Source: Streptomyces longispororuber (lineage in GTDB: Bacteria > Actinomycetota > Actinomycetes > Streptomycetales > Streptomycetaceae). From it: a stretch of DNA of 64,000 nucleotides. The stretch lies in the NCBI RefSeq assembly GCF_014656095.1, contig NZ_BNBT01000017.1, positions 1 through 64,000 of the forward strand, written 5' to 3'. This document shows, piece by piece, positions 8,578 to 17,684 of this stretch. The notes under the pieces are model-generated. The model did not search any database, had not been told where the DNA came from, and was given only the letters and a program-made list of their open reading frames with translations. A program made the position numbers and the translations under genes. How positions within the stretch are numbered: the stretch's first letter is position 1; each line of letters opens with the position of its first letter.

Positions 8578-9912
8578 ATGCCCAGGCGTACGGAGCTGAT
8601 CGAAGGACTCATGCAGCGGCACCCGCAGGTGCCGCGCGAGGCCGTGATCAAGGAGGACCTGCTGCGCGGCGGCGTGGCCTTCGACGAGTCGGCGCTCAGC
8701 GACAGCGCCAACGAGGCCTCCGGCGACGTCAAGCCCAAGTCGTACTTCATCTTCTCCTTCGACCACGGCACGCTGCCCGAGCTCGGCGCCGCCGCCCTGC
8801 GCCGCCCGCCGGAGGAGATCGTCCTGACCGGCGGCCCCTACGAGCTGCGCCGCACCGTGGTGTCGGTACGGGTCAACCCGTCCTCGCCGTACCGCGTGGC
8901 CGCCGACCGCGACGGCCTGCTCGGGCTCTACCTGGACGGGCAGCGGATCTCCGACGTCGGCGTGCCGCCGATGCCGGAGTACTACCGGCACAAGCTCGCG
9001 AACGGCAAGTCCGTCATGGAGGTGGCCCCCACCATCCAGTGGGGCTACCTGATCTACCTCACCGTCTTCCGGGTCTGCCAGTACTTCGGCGCCAAGGAGG
9101 AGTGCCAGTACTGCGACATCAACCACAACTGGCGCCAGCACAAGGCGGCGGGCCGCCCCTACACGGGCGTCAAGCCCGTCGAGGAGGTCCTGGAGGCGCT
9201 GGAGATCATCGACCGGTACGACACCGCGAAGGCGTCCACCGCGTACACGCTCACCGGCGGCGCCGTCACCTCGCGGGTCGGCGGCAAGGACGAGGCCGAC
9301 TTCTACGGCCAGTACGCGAAGGCCATCGAGGAGCGCTTCCCCGGCCGCTGGATCGGCAAGGTCGTCGCCCAGGCGCTGCCCAAGGAGGACGTCCAGCGCT
9401 TCCACGACTACGGCGTGCGCATCTACCACCCGAACTACGAGGTGTGGGACCGCCGCCTGTTCGAGCTCTACTGCCCGGGCAAGGAGCGCTACGTCGGCCG
9501 CGACGAGTGGCACCGCCGCATCCTGGACTCCGCCGAGGTCTTCGGGCCGCGCAACGTCATCCCGAACTTCGTGGCGGGTGTCGAGATGGCCGAGCCCTTC
9601 GGCTTCACGACCGTCGACGAGGCCATCGACTCCACCGTCGAGGGCCTGCGCTACTTCATGGGCCACGGCATCACCCCGCGCTTCACCACCTGGTGCCCGG
9701 AGCCCACCACGCCGCTCGGCAAGGCCAACCCGCTGGGCGCACCGCTGGAGTACCACGTGCGCCTGCTCCAGGAGTACCGCGCGACCATGGCGGAGTTCGG
9801 CCTCTCCTCGCCGCCCGGGTACGGTCCCGCGGGGCCCGGCAACGCGGTCTTCTCGGTCAGCTCCTTCATGGACAGCCTCCCGGCCGAGGAAACGGTGCCG
9901 GAGCAGGTGTAA
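8578..9912 (+). CDS. Radical SAM enzyme with CX8CX2C cluster motif
   Basis: A 444-aa protein. The Fe-S cysteines are Cys167, Cys176 and Cys179 (VCQYFGAKEECQYCDINHN), a CX8CX2C spacing rather than the standard CX3CX2C. The rest looks like a radical SAM TIM barrel: a glycine-rich TLTGGAVTSRVGG strand after the cluster and VRIYHPNYEVWD resembling lipoyl-synthase/BioB-type proteins. The substrate is unknown. ATG 8578 is chosen because the conserved N-terminus starts there; the long upstream reading frame runs through the antisense of the TerD gene. It stands alone, with a 225-bp divergent promoter region shared with the TerD-CAP gene. Confidence 0.8.
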   Translation: MPRRTELIEGLMQRHPQVPREAVIKEDLLRGGVAFDESALSDSANEASGDVKPKSYFIFSFDHGTLPELGAAALRRPPEEIVLTGGPYELRRTVVSVRVNPSSPYRVAADRDGLLGLYLDGQRISDVGVPPMPEYYRHKLANGKSVMEVAPTIQWGYLIYLTVFRVCQYFGAKEECQYCDINHNWRQHKAAGRPYTGVKPVEEVLEALEIIDRYDTAKASTAYTLTGGAVTSRVGGKDEADFYGQYAKAIEERFPGRWIGKVVAQALPKEDVQRFHDYGVRIYHPNYEVWDRRLFELYCPGKERYVGRDEWHRRILDSAEVFGPRNVIPNFVAGVEMAEPFGFTTVDEAIDSTVEGLRYFMGHGITPRFTTWCPEPTTPLGKANPLGAPLEYHVRLLQEYRATMAEFGLSSPPGYGPAGPGNAVFSVSSFMDSLPAEETVPEQV

Positions 9913-10047
9913 CGCGCGGCCGTCCCTCCTCAGGGTGGGTGCGGGATCGATTCGGCAGCCCCGTCCGGGTGAGCGGGGCATACCGGGACACGGCGTCGGG
10001 CAGCTCTGCGGGCGTCATGAACACATTCGCACCTGGAAAGGATGCCG

Positions 10048-10227
10048 ATGCGTCGTATCGCTGCCCTCGCCGTCGGAACACTCGCCCTGCTGGGGGTGCT
10101 CACCGCACCCGCCAACGCGGTGCCGGACCCCAATTGCGTCGTCACCGAAGCGACCGCTCTCCTCGACCTGTCGAGCGTGACGGTGCCGCCCGAGCTGCCG
10201 AACCCCACGGGGTGCCTCGCGCCCTGA
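10048..10227 (+). CDS. Small secreted protein, unknown function
   Basis: A 59-aa protein with a clear signal peptide: MRRIAALAVGTLALLGVLT, then an Ala-rich APANA cleavage site. The mature part is only about 35 residues with two Cys (PNCVVTEA and PTGCLAP) that could form a disulfide. The start at 10048 is preferred over 10042 because GGAAAGG ends six bases before it. I do not recognise the family. A strong hairpin terminator follows at 10238. Confidence 0.65.
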   Translation: MRRIAALAVGTLALLGVLTAPANAVPDPNCVVTEATALLDLSSVTVPPELPNPTGCLAP

Positions 10228-10237
10228 CGTGAGCGCC

Positions 10238-10265
10238 GGGGCCCGGGGGACCGCCCCCGGGCCCC
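10238..10265 (+). terminator. Hairpin terminator, 12-bp stem
   Basis: A perfect 12-bp GC stem (10238-10249 with 10254-10265) and a 4-base loop, 10 bases after the small secreted protein stop. There is no T-tract. Confidence 0.7.
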
Positions 10266-10323
10266 GCCCTCGCCCGCCCTCGTAGACTGCGGCCACAAGA
10301 TCCCGTACGGCCGGAGGCACCCC

Positions 10324-11049
10324 GTGAAAGTAACCGTGATCACCGGCGGCAGCCGTGGCATCGGCGCCGCCGTCGCGCTCCGCCTCGCCCACGACGGCCA
10401 CGACATAGCCCTCGGCTACCGCTCGGACGAGGCCGCCGCCGGGCGGGCCGCCGAGGCCGTCCGCGCCACCGGCCGCCGCTGCGTCACCGTCGCCCTCGAC
10501 ACGGCCGACGAGCACGACGTGGACCGCCTCTTCGACACCGCCGCCGCCGAACTCGGCCCGGTCGCGGGACTGGTGAACAACGCGGGCGTCAGCGGCCCCA
10601 ACGGCCCCCTCGCCGAGGCCGACGCGGACGGCATGCGCCGCGCGATCGACGTCAACGTCCTCGGCTACCTGCTCTGCGCCCGCCGCGCCGTGCGCGACAT
10701 GACCGCCACCGGCGGCGGCGCGATCGTGAACGTCTCCTCGGCCGCGGCCACCCTCGGCAGCCCCGGCCAGTACGTCCACTACGCCGCGACGAAGGCCGCC
10801 GTGGACGCCATGACCGTCGGCCTCGCCAAGGAGGTCGCCCCGCTCGGCATCCGCGTCAACTGCGTGGCCCCGGGCGTGATCTGGACCGAGTTCCACGAGG
10901 ACCCGCAGCGCCCCGCGAAGCTCGCGGACACCATCCCCCTGGGCCGCTCCGGCCGCCCCGAGGAGATCGGCGGCGCCGTGTCCTGGCTCCTGTCGGACGA
11001 CGCCTCGTACGCGACGGGCGCGGTCCTGCGCGTCGCGGGCGGCATGTGA
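10324..11049 (+). CDS. SDR-family oxidoreductase, FabG-like
   Basis: Short-chain dehydrogenase/reductase, 241 aa. The N-terminal cofactor motif is TGGSRGIG, then LVNNAGVSG, a catalytic Ser in NVSSAAATLG, the active-site YVHYAATK (Tyr-x3-Lys) and the C-terminal GRPEEIGGAVSWLLSDDASYATGAVLRVAGG typical of 3-oxoacyl reductases, here summarised. The start is GTG 10324 with GGAGG upstream. It overlaps the following acetyltransferase by four bases, so the two form a small operon. The substrate is not predictable. Confidence 0.88.
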   Translation: MKVTVITGGSRGIGAAVALRLAHDGHDIALGYRSDEAAAGRAAEAVRATGRRCVTVALDTADEHDVDRLFDTAAAELGPVAGLVNNAGVSGPNGPLAEADADGMRRAIDVNVLGYLLCARRAVRDMTATGGGAIVNVSSAAATLGSPGQYVHYAATKAAVDAMTVGLAKEVAPLGIRVNCVAPGVIWTEFHEDPQRPAKLADTIPLGRSGRPEEIGGAVSWLLSDDASYATGAVLRVAGGM

Positions 11050-11624
11050 GCGGCCCCGTGCGCCTGGACCCGGCACGCCTGACCGACACCGTCGCCCTGC
11101 GCCCCGCCACGGCCGCGGACGCCGTGCCCCTCGCCGAGGCCTGCCGCCGCAGCCGCGCCCACCTCGAACCGTGGGAGCCCGTCCGCCCGGAGGAGTACTT
11201 CACGCCGCGCGGCCAGGAGGCGCGCCTGCGCCGGTACGAGGAGCAGCGGGCGGCGGGCCTGACCGCGCGCTGGCTGCTGTGGGACACGGCCGCCGCGCGG
11301 CCCACGGCCGTCGGCGGCATCACGCTGTCGAACATCACCCTGGGCCCGTTCCGCAGCGCGAACCTCGGCTACTGGATCGACGTCGGGTACGTCGGCCGCG
11401 GCCTCGCCACCGCCGCCGTCGAGGCGGTGTGCGCCGCCGCCGACGCGCGCCTCGGCCTGCACCGCCTGGAGGCGGGCACCCTCGTGGACAACGCGGCCTC
11501 GCAGCGTGTGCTCGCCAAGTGCGGCTTCACCCAGTTCGGCCTGGCGCCCGCCTATCTGCACATCAACGGCGCCTGGCGCGACCACCGGCTGTTCCAGCGC
11601 CTGCTCAACGACCGCGCGCCGTAG
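11046..11624 (+). CDS. GNAT-family N-acetyltransferase (RimJ/RimL type)
   Basis: A 192-aa acetyl-CoA-dependent N-acetyltransferase. Features are the N-terminal LRPATAADAVPLAEACRRSR, the central NLGYWIDVGYVGRGLATAAV with the acetyl-CoA pyrophosphate-binding glycine loop, and the ending EAGTLVDNAASQRVLAKCGF. That layout fits the RimJ/RimL ribosomal-protein or amino-acid acetylating branch. It is translationally coupled (GTGA) to the upstream SDR. Confidence 0.88.
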   Translation: MSGPVRLDPARLTDTVALRPATAADAVPLAEACRRSRAHLEPWEPVRPEEYFTPRGQEARLRRYEEQRAAGLTARWLLWDTAAARPTAVGGITLSNITLGPFRSANLGYWIDVGYVGRGLATAAVEAVCAAADARLGLHRLEAGTLVDNAASQRVLAKCGFTQFGLAPAYLHINGAWRDHRLFQRLLNDRAP

Positions 11625-11745
11625 GGCGATCGGGGTGGCGGGCCCGGGTTTTGTCATCCCGGTACCTAGACCGGCCCGCCCCGACGCCCCACTGTGGTCC
11701 CTCCAGTCCGCCCGTATGCGGGGATCCGTGGGGAGGGGACCAGCC

Positions 11746-12861
11746 GTGAGACGAAGACGATTTGTGTCAGGGACGCTCGGCGCGCTGTCGGGGGTCGCGC
11801 TCGGCCCGGCCACGGCCCGCGCCGCCACCCCGGCGCCGCGGACCCAGGACTGGCAGGCGGTGCCCGCGCCCGGCAGCGTCCCGCCCGCGCAACTGCGCCG
11901 GATCGCCGCCGCCGGACCCCGCCTCGCCTGGGCCGTGGGCGAGGAGAGCGTGGGCGGCTCGTGGCGGGGGCTCGCCATGGTCTGGAACGGCACCGCCTGG
12001 ACGAAGACGGGCCTCGCCTACGAGGGGCGCCTGACCGACGTGGCCGGGGTGTGCGCCGCCGCGGCGTGGAGCGTGGGCTCGCCCACCGGCGGGGCGAGTC
12101 CGCTGCTGCGCTGGGACGGCGCCGCCTGGCGCGAGGCCGCGTTCCCCGGCAAGGGCGAGCCGGACGTGCGCCTGGGCGCGGTCGCCGTGGGGTCCGACCG
12201 GCGGGTGTGGGTCGGCGGCACCCGGGGCGGCACCACGCGCCTGCTGCACCGGGACGGCACGCGGTGGCGGTGGCTCGACCCGCTGCCGGTCGCGGGCGTG
12301 AACCTGTACCGGGTGGTGCTCCGCACGCCCGACGAGGTGTGGGTGTGCGGCGACCAGACGTACGGCAACGGCTGGGCCGGGTTCGTGGCCCGGTGGAACG
12401 GCGCGTGGACGGTGCTGCCGCCGCTCGTGGGCCTGCGGCAGAGCGTCGCCGACGTCCACCCGGTGGCCGCGGACGACGTCTGGGCCGTGGGCAACGAGTT
12501 CGGCGCCGGCGGGCCGCCCGGACGCCCGGGCAACCCGATCCTGCGGCACTGGAACGGCACCGCCTGGACCCAGGTGGACGCGGGCTTCACGCTCGGCTCG
12601 CTCTCCGGCGTCGCGGGCGACACCCAGGGGCGCCCGGCGTGGATCGCGGGCTGGAACCACCAGGACCAGGCCCGCGCCACGTATCTGCGCTTCGACAACG
12701 GCACCTGGACCGTCGTCCGCGGCCCGGCGGCCCCGGACCGGGCGCCGTACCTCAACGACGTCACGCAGATCCCCGGCACCGCGGGCTTCTGGTCGGCCGG
12801 GATGACGCGGTCCTCGCCGTACCCGCCGACGGAGGCCTACACGGAGCGCCTCGACGGCTGA
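11746..12861 (+). CDS. Tat-secreted beta-propeller-like protein
   Basis: A 371-aa protein. The start is GTG 11746 with a GGGGAGGGG ribosome site 6-8 bases upstream; a longer in-frame start lies inside the GNAT gene. The N-terminus has a Tat-like RRRRFVSG then a hydrophobic stretch and an ATARA cleavage region. The mature part has about six repeats of roughly 55 residues of the form xWxVGxx...WNGxxWxxx (for example AWAVGEE and VWNGTAWTK), which suggests a propeller of short blades. There is no catalytic motif. Function is unknown; a ligand-binding or scaffold role outside the cell is inferred. Confidence 0.75.
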   Translation: MRRRRFVSGTLGALSGVALGPATARAATPAPRTQDWQAVPAPGSVPPAQLRRIAAAGPRLAWAVGEESVGGSWRGLAMVWNGTAWTKTGLAYEGRLTDVAGVCAAAAWSVGSPTGGASPLLRWDGAAWREAAFPGKGEPDVRLGAVAVGSDRRVWVGGTRGGTTRLLHRDGTRWRWLDPLPVAGVNLYRVVLRTPDEVWVCGDQTYGNGWAGFVARWNGAWTVLPPLVGLRQSVADVHPVAADDVWAVGNEFGAGGPPGRPGNPILRHWNGTAWTQVDAGFTLGSLSGVAGDTQGRPAWIAGWNHQDQARATYLRFDNGTWTVVRGPAAPDRAPYLNDVTQIPGTAGFWSAGMTRSSPYPPTEAYTERLDG

Positions 12862-12924
12862 GCGGGACCACCGCGGACATAATCCGTGGCCCCGTCCCCA
12901 GGACGGCCGCTAAGCTCGGTGATC

Positions 12925-13356
12925 ATGAACCGACGCAAGCGGAAGAAGCTCACCCGCCACCTCTTCGAGGCCCTCTGGCCGGGTGACACCGCTCGCCTGC
13001 GGGCCGTCCTGCGGGCCGGGGCCGGCCCCGAGTGGCGCGACAGCGACGGCATGACGCCGCTGTACAGCGCCGCCGTGAGCGGCAGGACGAAGATCGTCCG
13101 CGTGCTGCTCGTGGCCGGTGCGGCCCCGGACACCGAGAGCCGCGGCCTGGGCTCGGAGGGCACGCCCCTGTGCGCGGCCGCCTGCTGGGGCCACACCGAG
13201 ACCGTGCGCGCCCTCCTGGAGCACGGCGCGGACCCGAACCTGCGGGAGGAGGACGGCACCGGCCGGGCGCCGCTGGACTGGGCGCTCGACATGCACCACG
13301 CACAGACCGCCGACCTCCTCGTCGCGGCCGGGGCCGTGCCCCGCGCGCGTACCTGA
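12925..13356 (+). CDS. Ankyrin-repeat protein
   Basis: A 143-aa cytoplasmic protein with about three ankyrin repeats: DSDGMTPLYSAAVSGRTKIV, then GTPLCAAACWGHTETVRALL, then APLDWALDMHHAQTADLLV. The basic N-terminal tail MNRRKRKKLTRH comes before them. ATG 12925 is chosen over an upstream start because the conserved part begins there. It is convergent with the ArsR-like gene at 13378. The binding partner is unknown. Confidence 0.8.
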   Translation: MNRRKRKKLTRHLFEALWPGDTARLRAVLRAGAGPEWRDSDGMTPLYSAAVSGRTKIVRVLLVAGAAPDTESRGLGSEGTPLCAAACWGHTETVRALLEHGADPNLREEDGTGRAPLDWALDMHHAQTADLLVAAGAVPRART

Positions 13357-13377
13357 CGGGCTGAGCGGCGCGCCGGG

Positions 13378-14349
13378 TCAGTCGCCGAGCAGCGCGTCGC
13401 CCTCCGCGCTCCTGCGGTAGCGGACGACCTGCCGGTCCCGCTCCCGCAGCACGAGGCCCGAGCGGTGCAGCACGCCCAGGTGGTAGGAGACCGTGGCGGG
13501 CGCGAGCCGGTGCCGGGCGGCGAGTTCGCCGGTGGTGCGGGGCGCGGCGAGGTCCCCGAGCAGCGCGGCCCGGCTCCGGCCGAGGAGCCGGGCCACGGCC
13601 GGTCGCCGGGGCCGGTCGGCGGCGGCGCCGACGCCCGTGGCCGGATAGCCGAGCACCGCGGTGCCGGGCTCGGCCACCTGGACGCTGACCTGCGGCCAGG
13701 ACGCCGCCATGGGCGTGAGCACCACGTCGGCGCCCCGGTGGTGGACGGTCTCGTCGTAGTCCTTGCGGATCGTCAGCCGGCCGTCGGCCCACGCGATGTC
13801 GGGGTGCAGCGACCTCAGCACGTGCCCGACGCCGTACGTGGCCATCTCGCCGGAGCGCGCGGCCACGTCGGCGTCGAGGACCGACTTCAGGCCGCTCCAG
13901 CCGTCGGCGACCGCGTCCTGCCAGAACTGCCGCAGCCCGTTGGCGGCGCGCGCGGCGAACACCCCGGCCTGCACCGCGTCGAGCACGTCCCCGGGCACGG
14001 GCCCGTCGAGGAAGCGCACTTCGCACACCTGGTACGCGGCCTCCTCCGGCGGCGTCCCCGCGACCGCCTGGAGCTGCTCGGCGAGCGTGCGCCGGGCCGG
14101 GCCCGGGGCGGGCTTCGGCGTGAGGAGGTCCGGCATGTACGTCGGCCCGCCCGGGACGGACAGGCACTGCGCGACCAGGCGGACGTCGGGGTGGCGCAGC
14201 GCCCAGCGGGCCGCGGCCCCCGGGTCGCCGAACACCGGGTGCCGCCCGCCGGTCACGGCGTACCGCAGCCACCAGACGGCTTCGAGCGCGGGCGACACGG
14301 CGAGGCGGATCCGGCCGACGGACTCCGCGTCCAGGTGCGCGTGGATCAC
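13378..14349 (-). CDS. ArsR-like winged-helix transcriptional regulator
   Basis: A 323-aa protein with a long N-terminal effector region of unknown fold and a C-terminal ArsR-type winged helix at about residues 250-320: LLGDLAAPRTTGELAARHRL, then ATVSYHLGVLHRSGLVLRER. This order (sensor first, DNA-binding last) matches a common actinobacterial family of ArsR-like regulators. The start is GTG 14349; the frame is open further upstream but that part is low complexity. No target is obvious. It is followed on the same strand side by an amino-acid permease, so a link is possible but not shown. Confidence 0.78.
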   Translation of the reverse strand: MIHAHLDAESVGRIRLAVSPALEAVWWLRYAVTGGRHPVFGDPGAAARWALRHPDVRLVAQCLSVPGGPTYMPDLLTPKPAPGPARRTLAEQLQAVAGTPPEEAAYQVCEVRFLDGPVPGDVLDAVQAGVFAARAANGLRQFWQDAVADGWSGLKSVLDADVAARSGEMATYGVGHVLRSLHPDIAWADGRLTIRKDYDETVHHRGADVVLTPMAASWPQVSVQVAEPGTAVLGYPATGVGAAADRPRRPAVARLLGRSRAALLGDLAAPRTTGELAARHRLAPATVSYHLGVLHRSGLVLRERDRQVVRYRRSAEGDALLGD

Positions 14350-14540
14350 GCCCCGGATGCTAGCGGGGCACCCCCGGGCCCGCGCGACGCGGAACCCGGC
14401 CATTCGAACGTCGTCGAATTCCTCACGCCCCGCGGGCGCGCGGGAGTTCACTGGAGCGCGAGGCGGGAACGCCGACGCGGGCCGGGCCCTCACGGGGGAG
14501 TGCCCGGCCCGCGCGACTGCGGTCCAGCGGTGCTGCGCGT

Positions 14541-14610
14541 GCCAGAGGCGCTGGACGCGTGCCGGAGGCGCTGAACGCGTGCCAGAGGCGCTCAACGCGT
14601 ACCGGAGGCG
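14541..14610. repeat. Tandem 20-bp repeat, 3.5 copies
   Basis: Units at 14541, 14561, 14581 and a partial one at 14601 share GCC(A/G)GAGGCGCT(G/C)(A/G)ACGCGT. The array ends exactly at the stop codon of the permease at 14611, between two minus-strand genes. Confidence 0.8.
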
Positions 14611-16137
14611 TCAGATGATGCCCTCGGCGATCTCCGCCTGCTCCTTGTCCGTGCCGTACGCGGCCGGCGTGTTGTAGGAGCGGCGCGCCACGAACCACCA
14701 CACGGTGGCCAGGAGCAGCACCACGGCCAGCGCGATGGACGCGTAGTTCATGGTGTCGGCGGTCACCGGGGAGGACTGCGGCAGGCAGAACAGGACCGTC
14801 ACGAAGGCGACCCAGCACACCGCGATCCAGCCGACGGGCTTGCTCCACCGGCCCAGGTTCCACGGCCCCGGCCGGAACCGGTCGCCCGCCCGCAGGCGCA
14901 GCAGCACCGGGATGGCGTACGCGGGCGTGATGCCGATGACGTTGATGGCGGTGACGGCGCCGTACGCGGTCTTCGAGTACAGCGACGGCAGCGCGATGAG
15001 GGCCGCGAGGCCCACCGACAGCCACACGGCGGGCACCGGCACCTGCGTCTTGGTGCTCACCTTGCGCCACAGCGTGGAGCCCGGCAGTGCGCCGTCGCGG
15101 CTGAAGGCGAAGACCATCCGGCTGGCCGCGGCCGTCTCGGCGTTGCCGCAGAACAACTGCGCCACGATCACGATGAGCATCAGCGCGGTGGCGCCGGACG
15201 TGCCGAGCCCGTCGAGGAAGATCTGCGCGGGCGGCACCCCGGTGTCGGAGGCCTGTGTGCCCTTGTAGTCCTGGATGGCGAAGGTGAGCCCGGCGAGGAG
15301 CACGAACCCGGCGATCCAGGAGACCCAGATGGCGCGGACGATGCCGCGCGCGGCGGTCACGGAGGCGTTGGAGGTCTCCTCGGACAGGTGCGCCGAGGCG
15401 TCGTACCCGGAGAACGTGTACTGGGCGAGCAGCAGGCCGATCACGCACACGTACAGCGGGCTCGACCAGCCGGTGTCGTTGACGAACTCGCCGAACACGA
15501 ACGACGGCGACTGGTGCGAGTCCGGGACGATCGCGAGGACGCCGACGATCACCGCGACGCCCGCCAGGTGCCACCACACGGAGATGGAGTTGAGGAGGCT
15601 GACGAGGCGGACGTTGAACAGGTTCAGGACCGCGTGCAGCAGCAGGATGCACAGGAAGATGACGAAGGTGGAGCCGGCGGTCGGCGTGAAGTCGGTGTGC
15701 ATGCTCAGCAGGGCGCCGCTGAACAGGGCCGCGCCGTAGTCGATGCCCGCGATCGCGCCGAGCAGGCCGAGCAGGTTCAGCCAGCCCGTGTACCAGCCCC
15801 AGCGCCGCCCGCCGAGCCGGTCCGCCATGTAGTACAGGGCGCCCGACGTGGGGTAGGCGCTGGTGACCTCGGCGAGCGCCAGACCGACGAACAGGACCAT
15901 CAGGCCGACCCCGGCCCAGCCCCACATCATCACCGCGGGCCCGCCGGTGCCGAGGCCGAAGCCGTACAGCGTCATGCAGCCGGACAGGATGGAGATGACG
16001 GAGAAGCTGATGGCGAAGTTGCCGAACCCGCCCATGCGGCGGGCGAGGACGGGCTGGTAGCCGAGCTCCCTCAGCCGCTGCTCCTCGTCGGGCAGGGGTG
16101 GTATCGCGGCGGAACTCGACACGGTGGTGCGGGACAC
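14611..16137 (-). CDS. APC-family amino-acid permease
   Basis: A 508-aa membrane transporter with about 12 spans. The N-terminal cytoplasmic part ends RRMGGFGNFAISFSVISIL, followed by helix 1 with the unwound glycine segment GCMTLYGFGLGTGGPAV. This resembles the amino acid/choline (GabP/BAT1-like) branch that uses proton symport. The ending is charged (DKEQAEIAEGII). Transported substrates could be GABA, choline or basic amino acids; I cannot choose. It stands alone, with a tandem repeat directly after its stop. Confidence 0.88.
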   Translation of the reverse strand: MSRTTVSSSAAIPPLPDEEQRLRELGYQPVLARRMGGFGNFAISFSVISILSGCMTLYGFGLGTGGPAVMMWGWAGVGLMVLFVGLALAEVTSAYPTSGALYYMADRLGGRRWGWYTGWLNLLGLLGAIAGIDYGAALFSGALLSMHTDFTPTAGSTFVIFLCILLLHAVLNLFNVRLVSLLNSISVWWHLAGVAVIVGVLAIVPDSHQSPSFVFGEFVNDTGWSSPLYVCVIGLLLAQYTFSGYDASAHLSEETSNASVTAARGIVRAIWVSWIAGFVLLAGLTFAIQDYKGTQASDTGVPPAQIFLDGLGTSGATALMLIVIVAQLFCGNAETAAASRMVFAFSRDGALPGSTLWRKVSTKTQVPVPAVWLSVGLAALIALPSLYSKTAYGAVTAINVIGITPAYAIPVLLRLRAGDRFRPGPWNLGRWSKPVGWIAVCWVAFVTVLFCLPQSSPVTADTMNYASIALAVVLLLATVWWFVARRSYNTPAAYGTDKEQAEIAEGII

Positions 16138-16234
16138 GGATCAACCTCCGGGAGAGCGGGGGTGCGGGGGTGTGGGGTGCGCCAGGGGGGTGACGCGGTA
16201 CTGGGGTGGTGCCGGCCCGTCGGGGGCGCGGGGG

Positions 16235-17236
16235 TCAGCCGCGCGGCCCCGGACCGCGCGCGGCGTGGTAGCAGCGCGCGCGGGCCTGCACGAACGCCTC
16301 GGCGGCGGCGTCCGCGTCCCCGGGCGACGTGGTGCGGTACGTCCACGGCACGGTGGTGAAGAAGGGGTCGAGCGCCTCGAACACCCGCACCGCGTCGTGG
16401 AAGTGGTGCGCGCCCCACAGCGCGTGCGCGAGGTGGTTGAGGTCGAGCAGCGAGGCGGCCTCCGGCTGCGTGTGGTCGAACCAGAGCTGGAGCGCCCGCA
16501 GCGCGCCGCGCGTCGCGTCCTCGGCGATCCAGTGCAGGTCGAGCGCGCGCTCGGCACCGCCCTCGCGCCGGTAGCGCTCCACCCGTACGTACAGCGGCAG
16601 CACGTGCAGCGGGGACCCGGCGGGCGCCGCCGACGAGGCCCAGTGCACGAAGTTGACCGCCTCGGTGAGCGGCGCGCCCGGCCTGCGGTGGTAGGCGAAC
16701 TGGAGCATGCGGTGGTACGCCTCGCGGTTGCCCGGGTCGCGCTTGTCGGCCTCGGCGAGGAGCTGCCAGGGGCCGGGGAAGAGCATCGGCTCCGGCGCCG
16801 GGGCCCGGTGCTCGTCCCAGCGCTGGCCCTCGTCGAGCTGGGCCAGCGCGATCAGGCAGATCCAGGGGACGGGGTCCTCCGGGGAGGTCTGCGAGGCGAT
16901 GCGGCAGGCGGTGTTCGCCTCCCGCCACAGGTCGTTGGTGTGCCGGTGGCCCGCGCGGTGGGCGCGCAGGGCCCGCTCCACCGTGACCCGGGTGTGCAGG
17001 ATCGTCGCGGCCACGCTGCGCGGCTCCTCGGCGAGCCAGGCGCGCACCACGTCGGACCCGGCGACCGCCGCCGCCAGGATCTGCGTGCGCTGCGTCCACA
17101 GGCCCCAGTCCGGGGTCTCGGTGAGCAGGTTCCTCGTCGACACCCAGCGGCCTGCCTTGAGGTCCTGGAGCACGGCGCGCAGCGGTGCATCGTGACCGGC
17201 CGGGTGATACACCGGGCGGGCTGAGGGCATCGGCAT
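16235..17236 (-). CDS. Hypothetical protein, TPR-like helical
   Basis: A 333-aa protein without a recognised domain. It is helical and rich in Trp, Ala and Arg, with repeated segments like ILAAAVAGSDVVRAWLAEEP, PVPWICLIALAQLDE and DKRDPGNREAYHRMLQFAY that recall a TPR or helical-repeat scaffold. The start ATG 17236 has AGAGGACCC upstream. A longer in-frame form to 17503 exists, but its extra part is Pro/Thr low complexity. Streptomyces genomes commonly hold such proteins. No signal peptide or membrane span is seen, so a cytoplasmic location is likely. Confidence 0.65.
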   Translation of the reverse strand: MPMPSARPVYHPAGHDAPLRAVLQDLKAGRWVSTRNLLTETPDWGLWTQRTQILAAAVAGSDVVRAWLAEEPRSVAATILHTRVTVERALRAHRAGHRHTNDLWREANTACRIASQTSPEDPVPWICLIALAQLDEGQRWDEHRAPAPEPMLFPGPWQLLAEADKRDPGNREAYHRMLQFAYHRRPGAPLTEAVNFVHWASSAAPAGSPLHVLPLYVRVERYRREGGAERALDLHWIAEDATRGALRALQLWFDHTQPEAASLLDLNHLAHALWGAHHFHDAVRVFEALDPFFTTVPWTYRTTSPGDADAAAEAFVQARARCYHAARGPGPRG

Positions 17237-17684
17237 GGGTCCTCTGGGCTCTGACGTGGGAGCGGAACGGGCGGGTGGCGGGGATCGCGGTGCTGTGGCG
17301 GGTGCTGTCCTGAGTGGCGCTGTGGTGAGCGGTGGGTCGGGTGGTGCGGGAGGGGCGGAGGGCCGCTGAGTGGCCGGCGCACGACGGCTGACGTGCGTGA
17401 TGAACTGTTGTACGAGTGCGTGTTGTTGTTTGGCGGTCAGTGTAGAGCGGAGAGTTCCGATTACTGGGTGGTCCCCGGATCTTTCTTGACCAACTTGTGT
17501 CAACGCGGCGCGCCGGTGTGACGTTTGCGTTCCGCTTCGGTCAACAGCACATCCGAAAGCGACATTTGGGCGCCGAATCCGACCCCGTCCGTCCCTTGAC
17601 GGTCGTACGACGCCTGTAGCAGTCTGCCGCAGTGATCACGACGTTCCGCGGGGCCCGCGCGCCACGACGCCGGACAGGGCGCCG
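17237..17684. promoter_or_regulatory. Divergent intergenic region, no gene seen
   Basis: 448 bp between the minus-strand helical protein and the plus-strand kinase. GC is lower from about 17400 to 17580. A TTGAC...GTCAA inverted pair at about 17487-17504, within a stretch reading TTGACC then GTGTCAAC, may be an operator or -35 region. The stretch at 17237-17390 is a purine/GC-rich low-complexity leader. I see no other gene. Confidence 0.4.

Noticed and set aside
14423..16144. A 573-codon open frame on the minus strand over the amino-acid permease
   Set aside because: It is the out-of-frame shadow of the permease; the translation is Arg/His/Pro-rich with no helices, while the other frame gives a clean 12-span protein.
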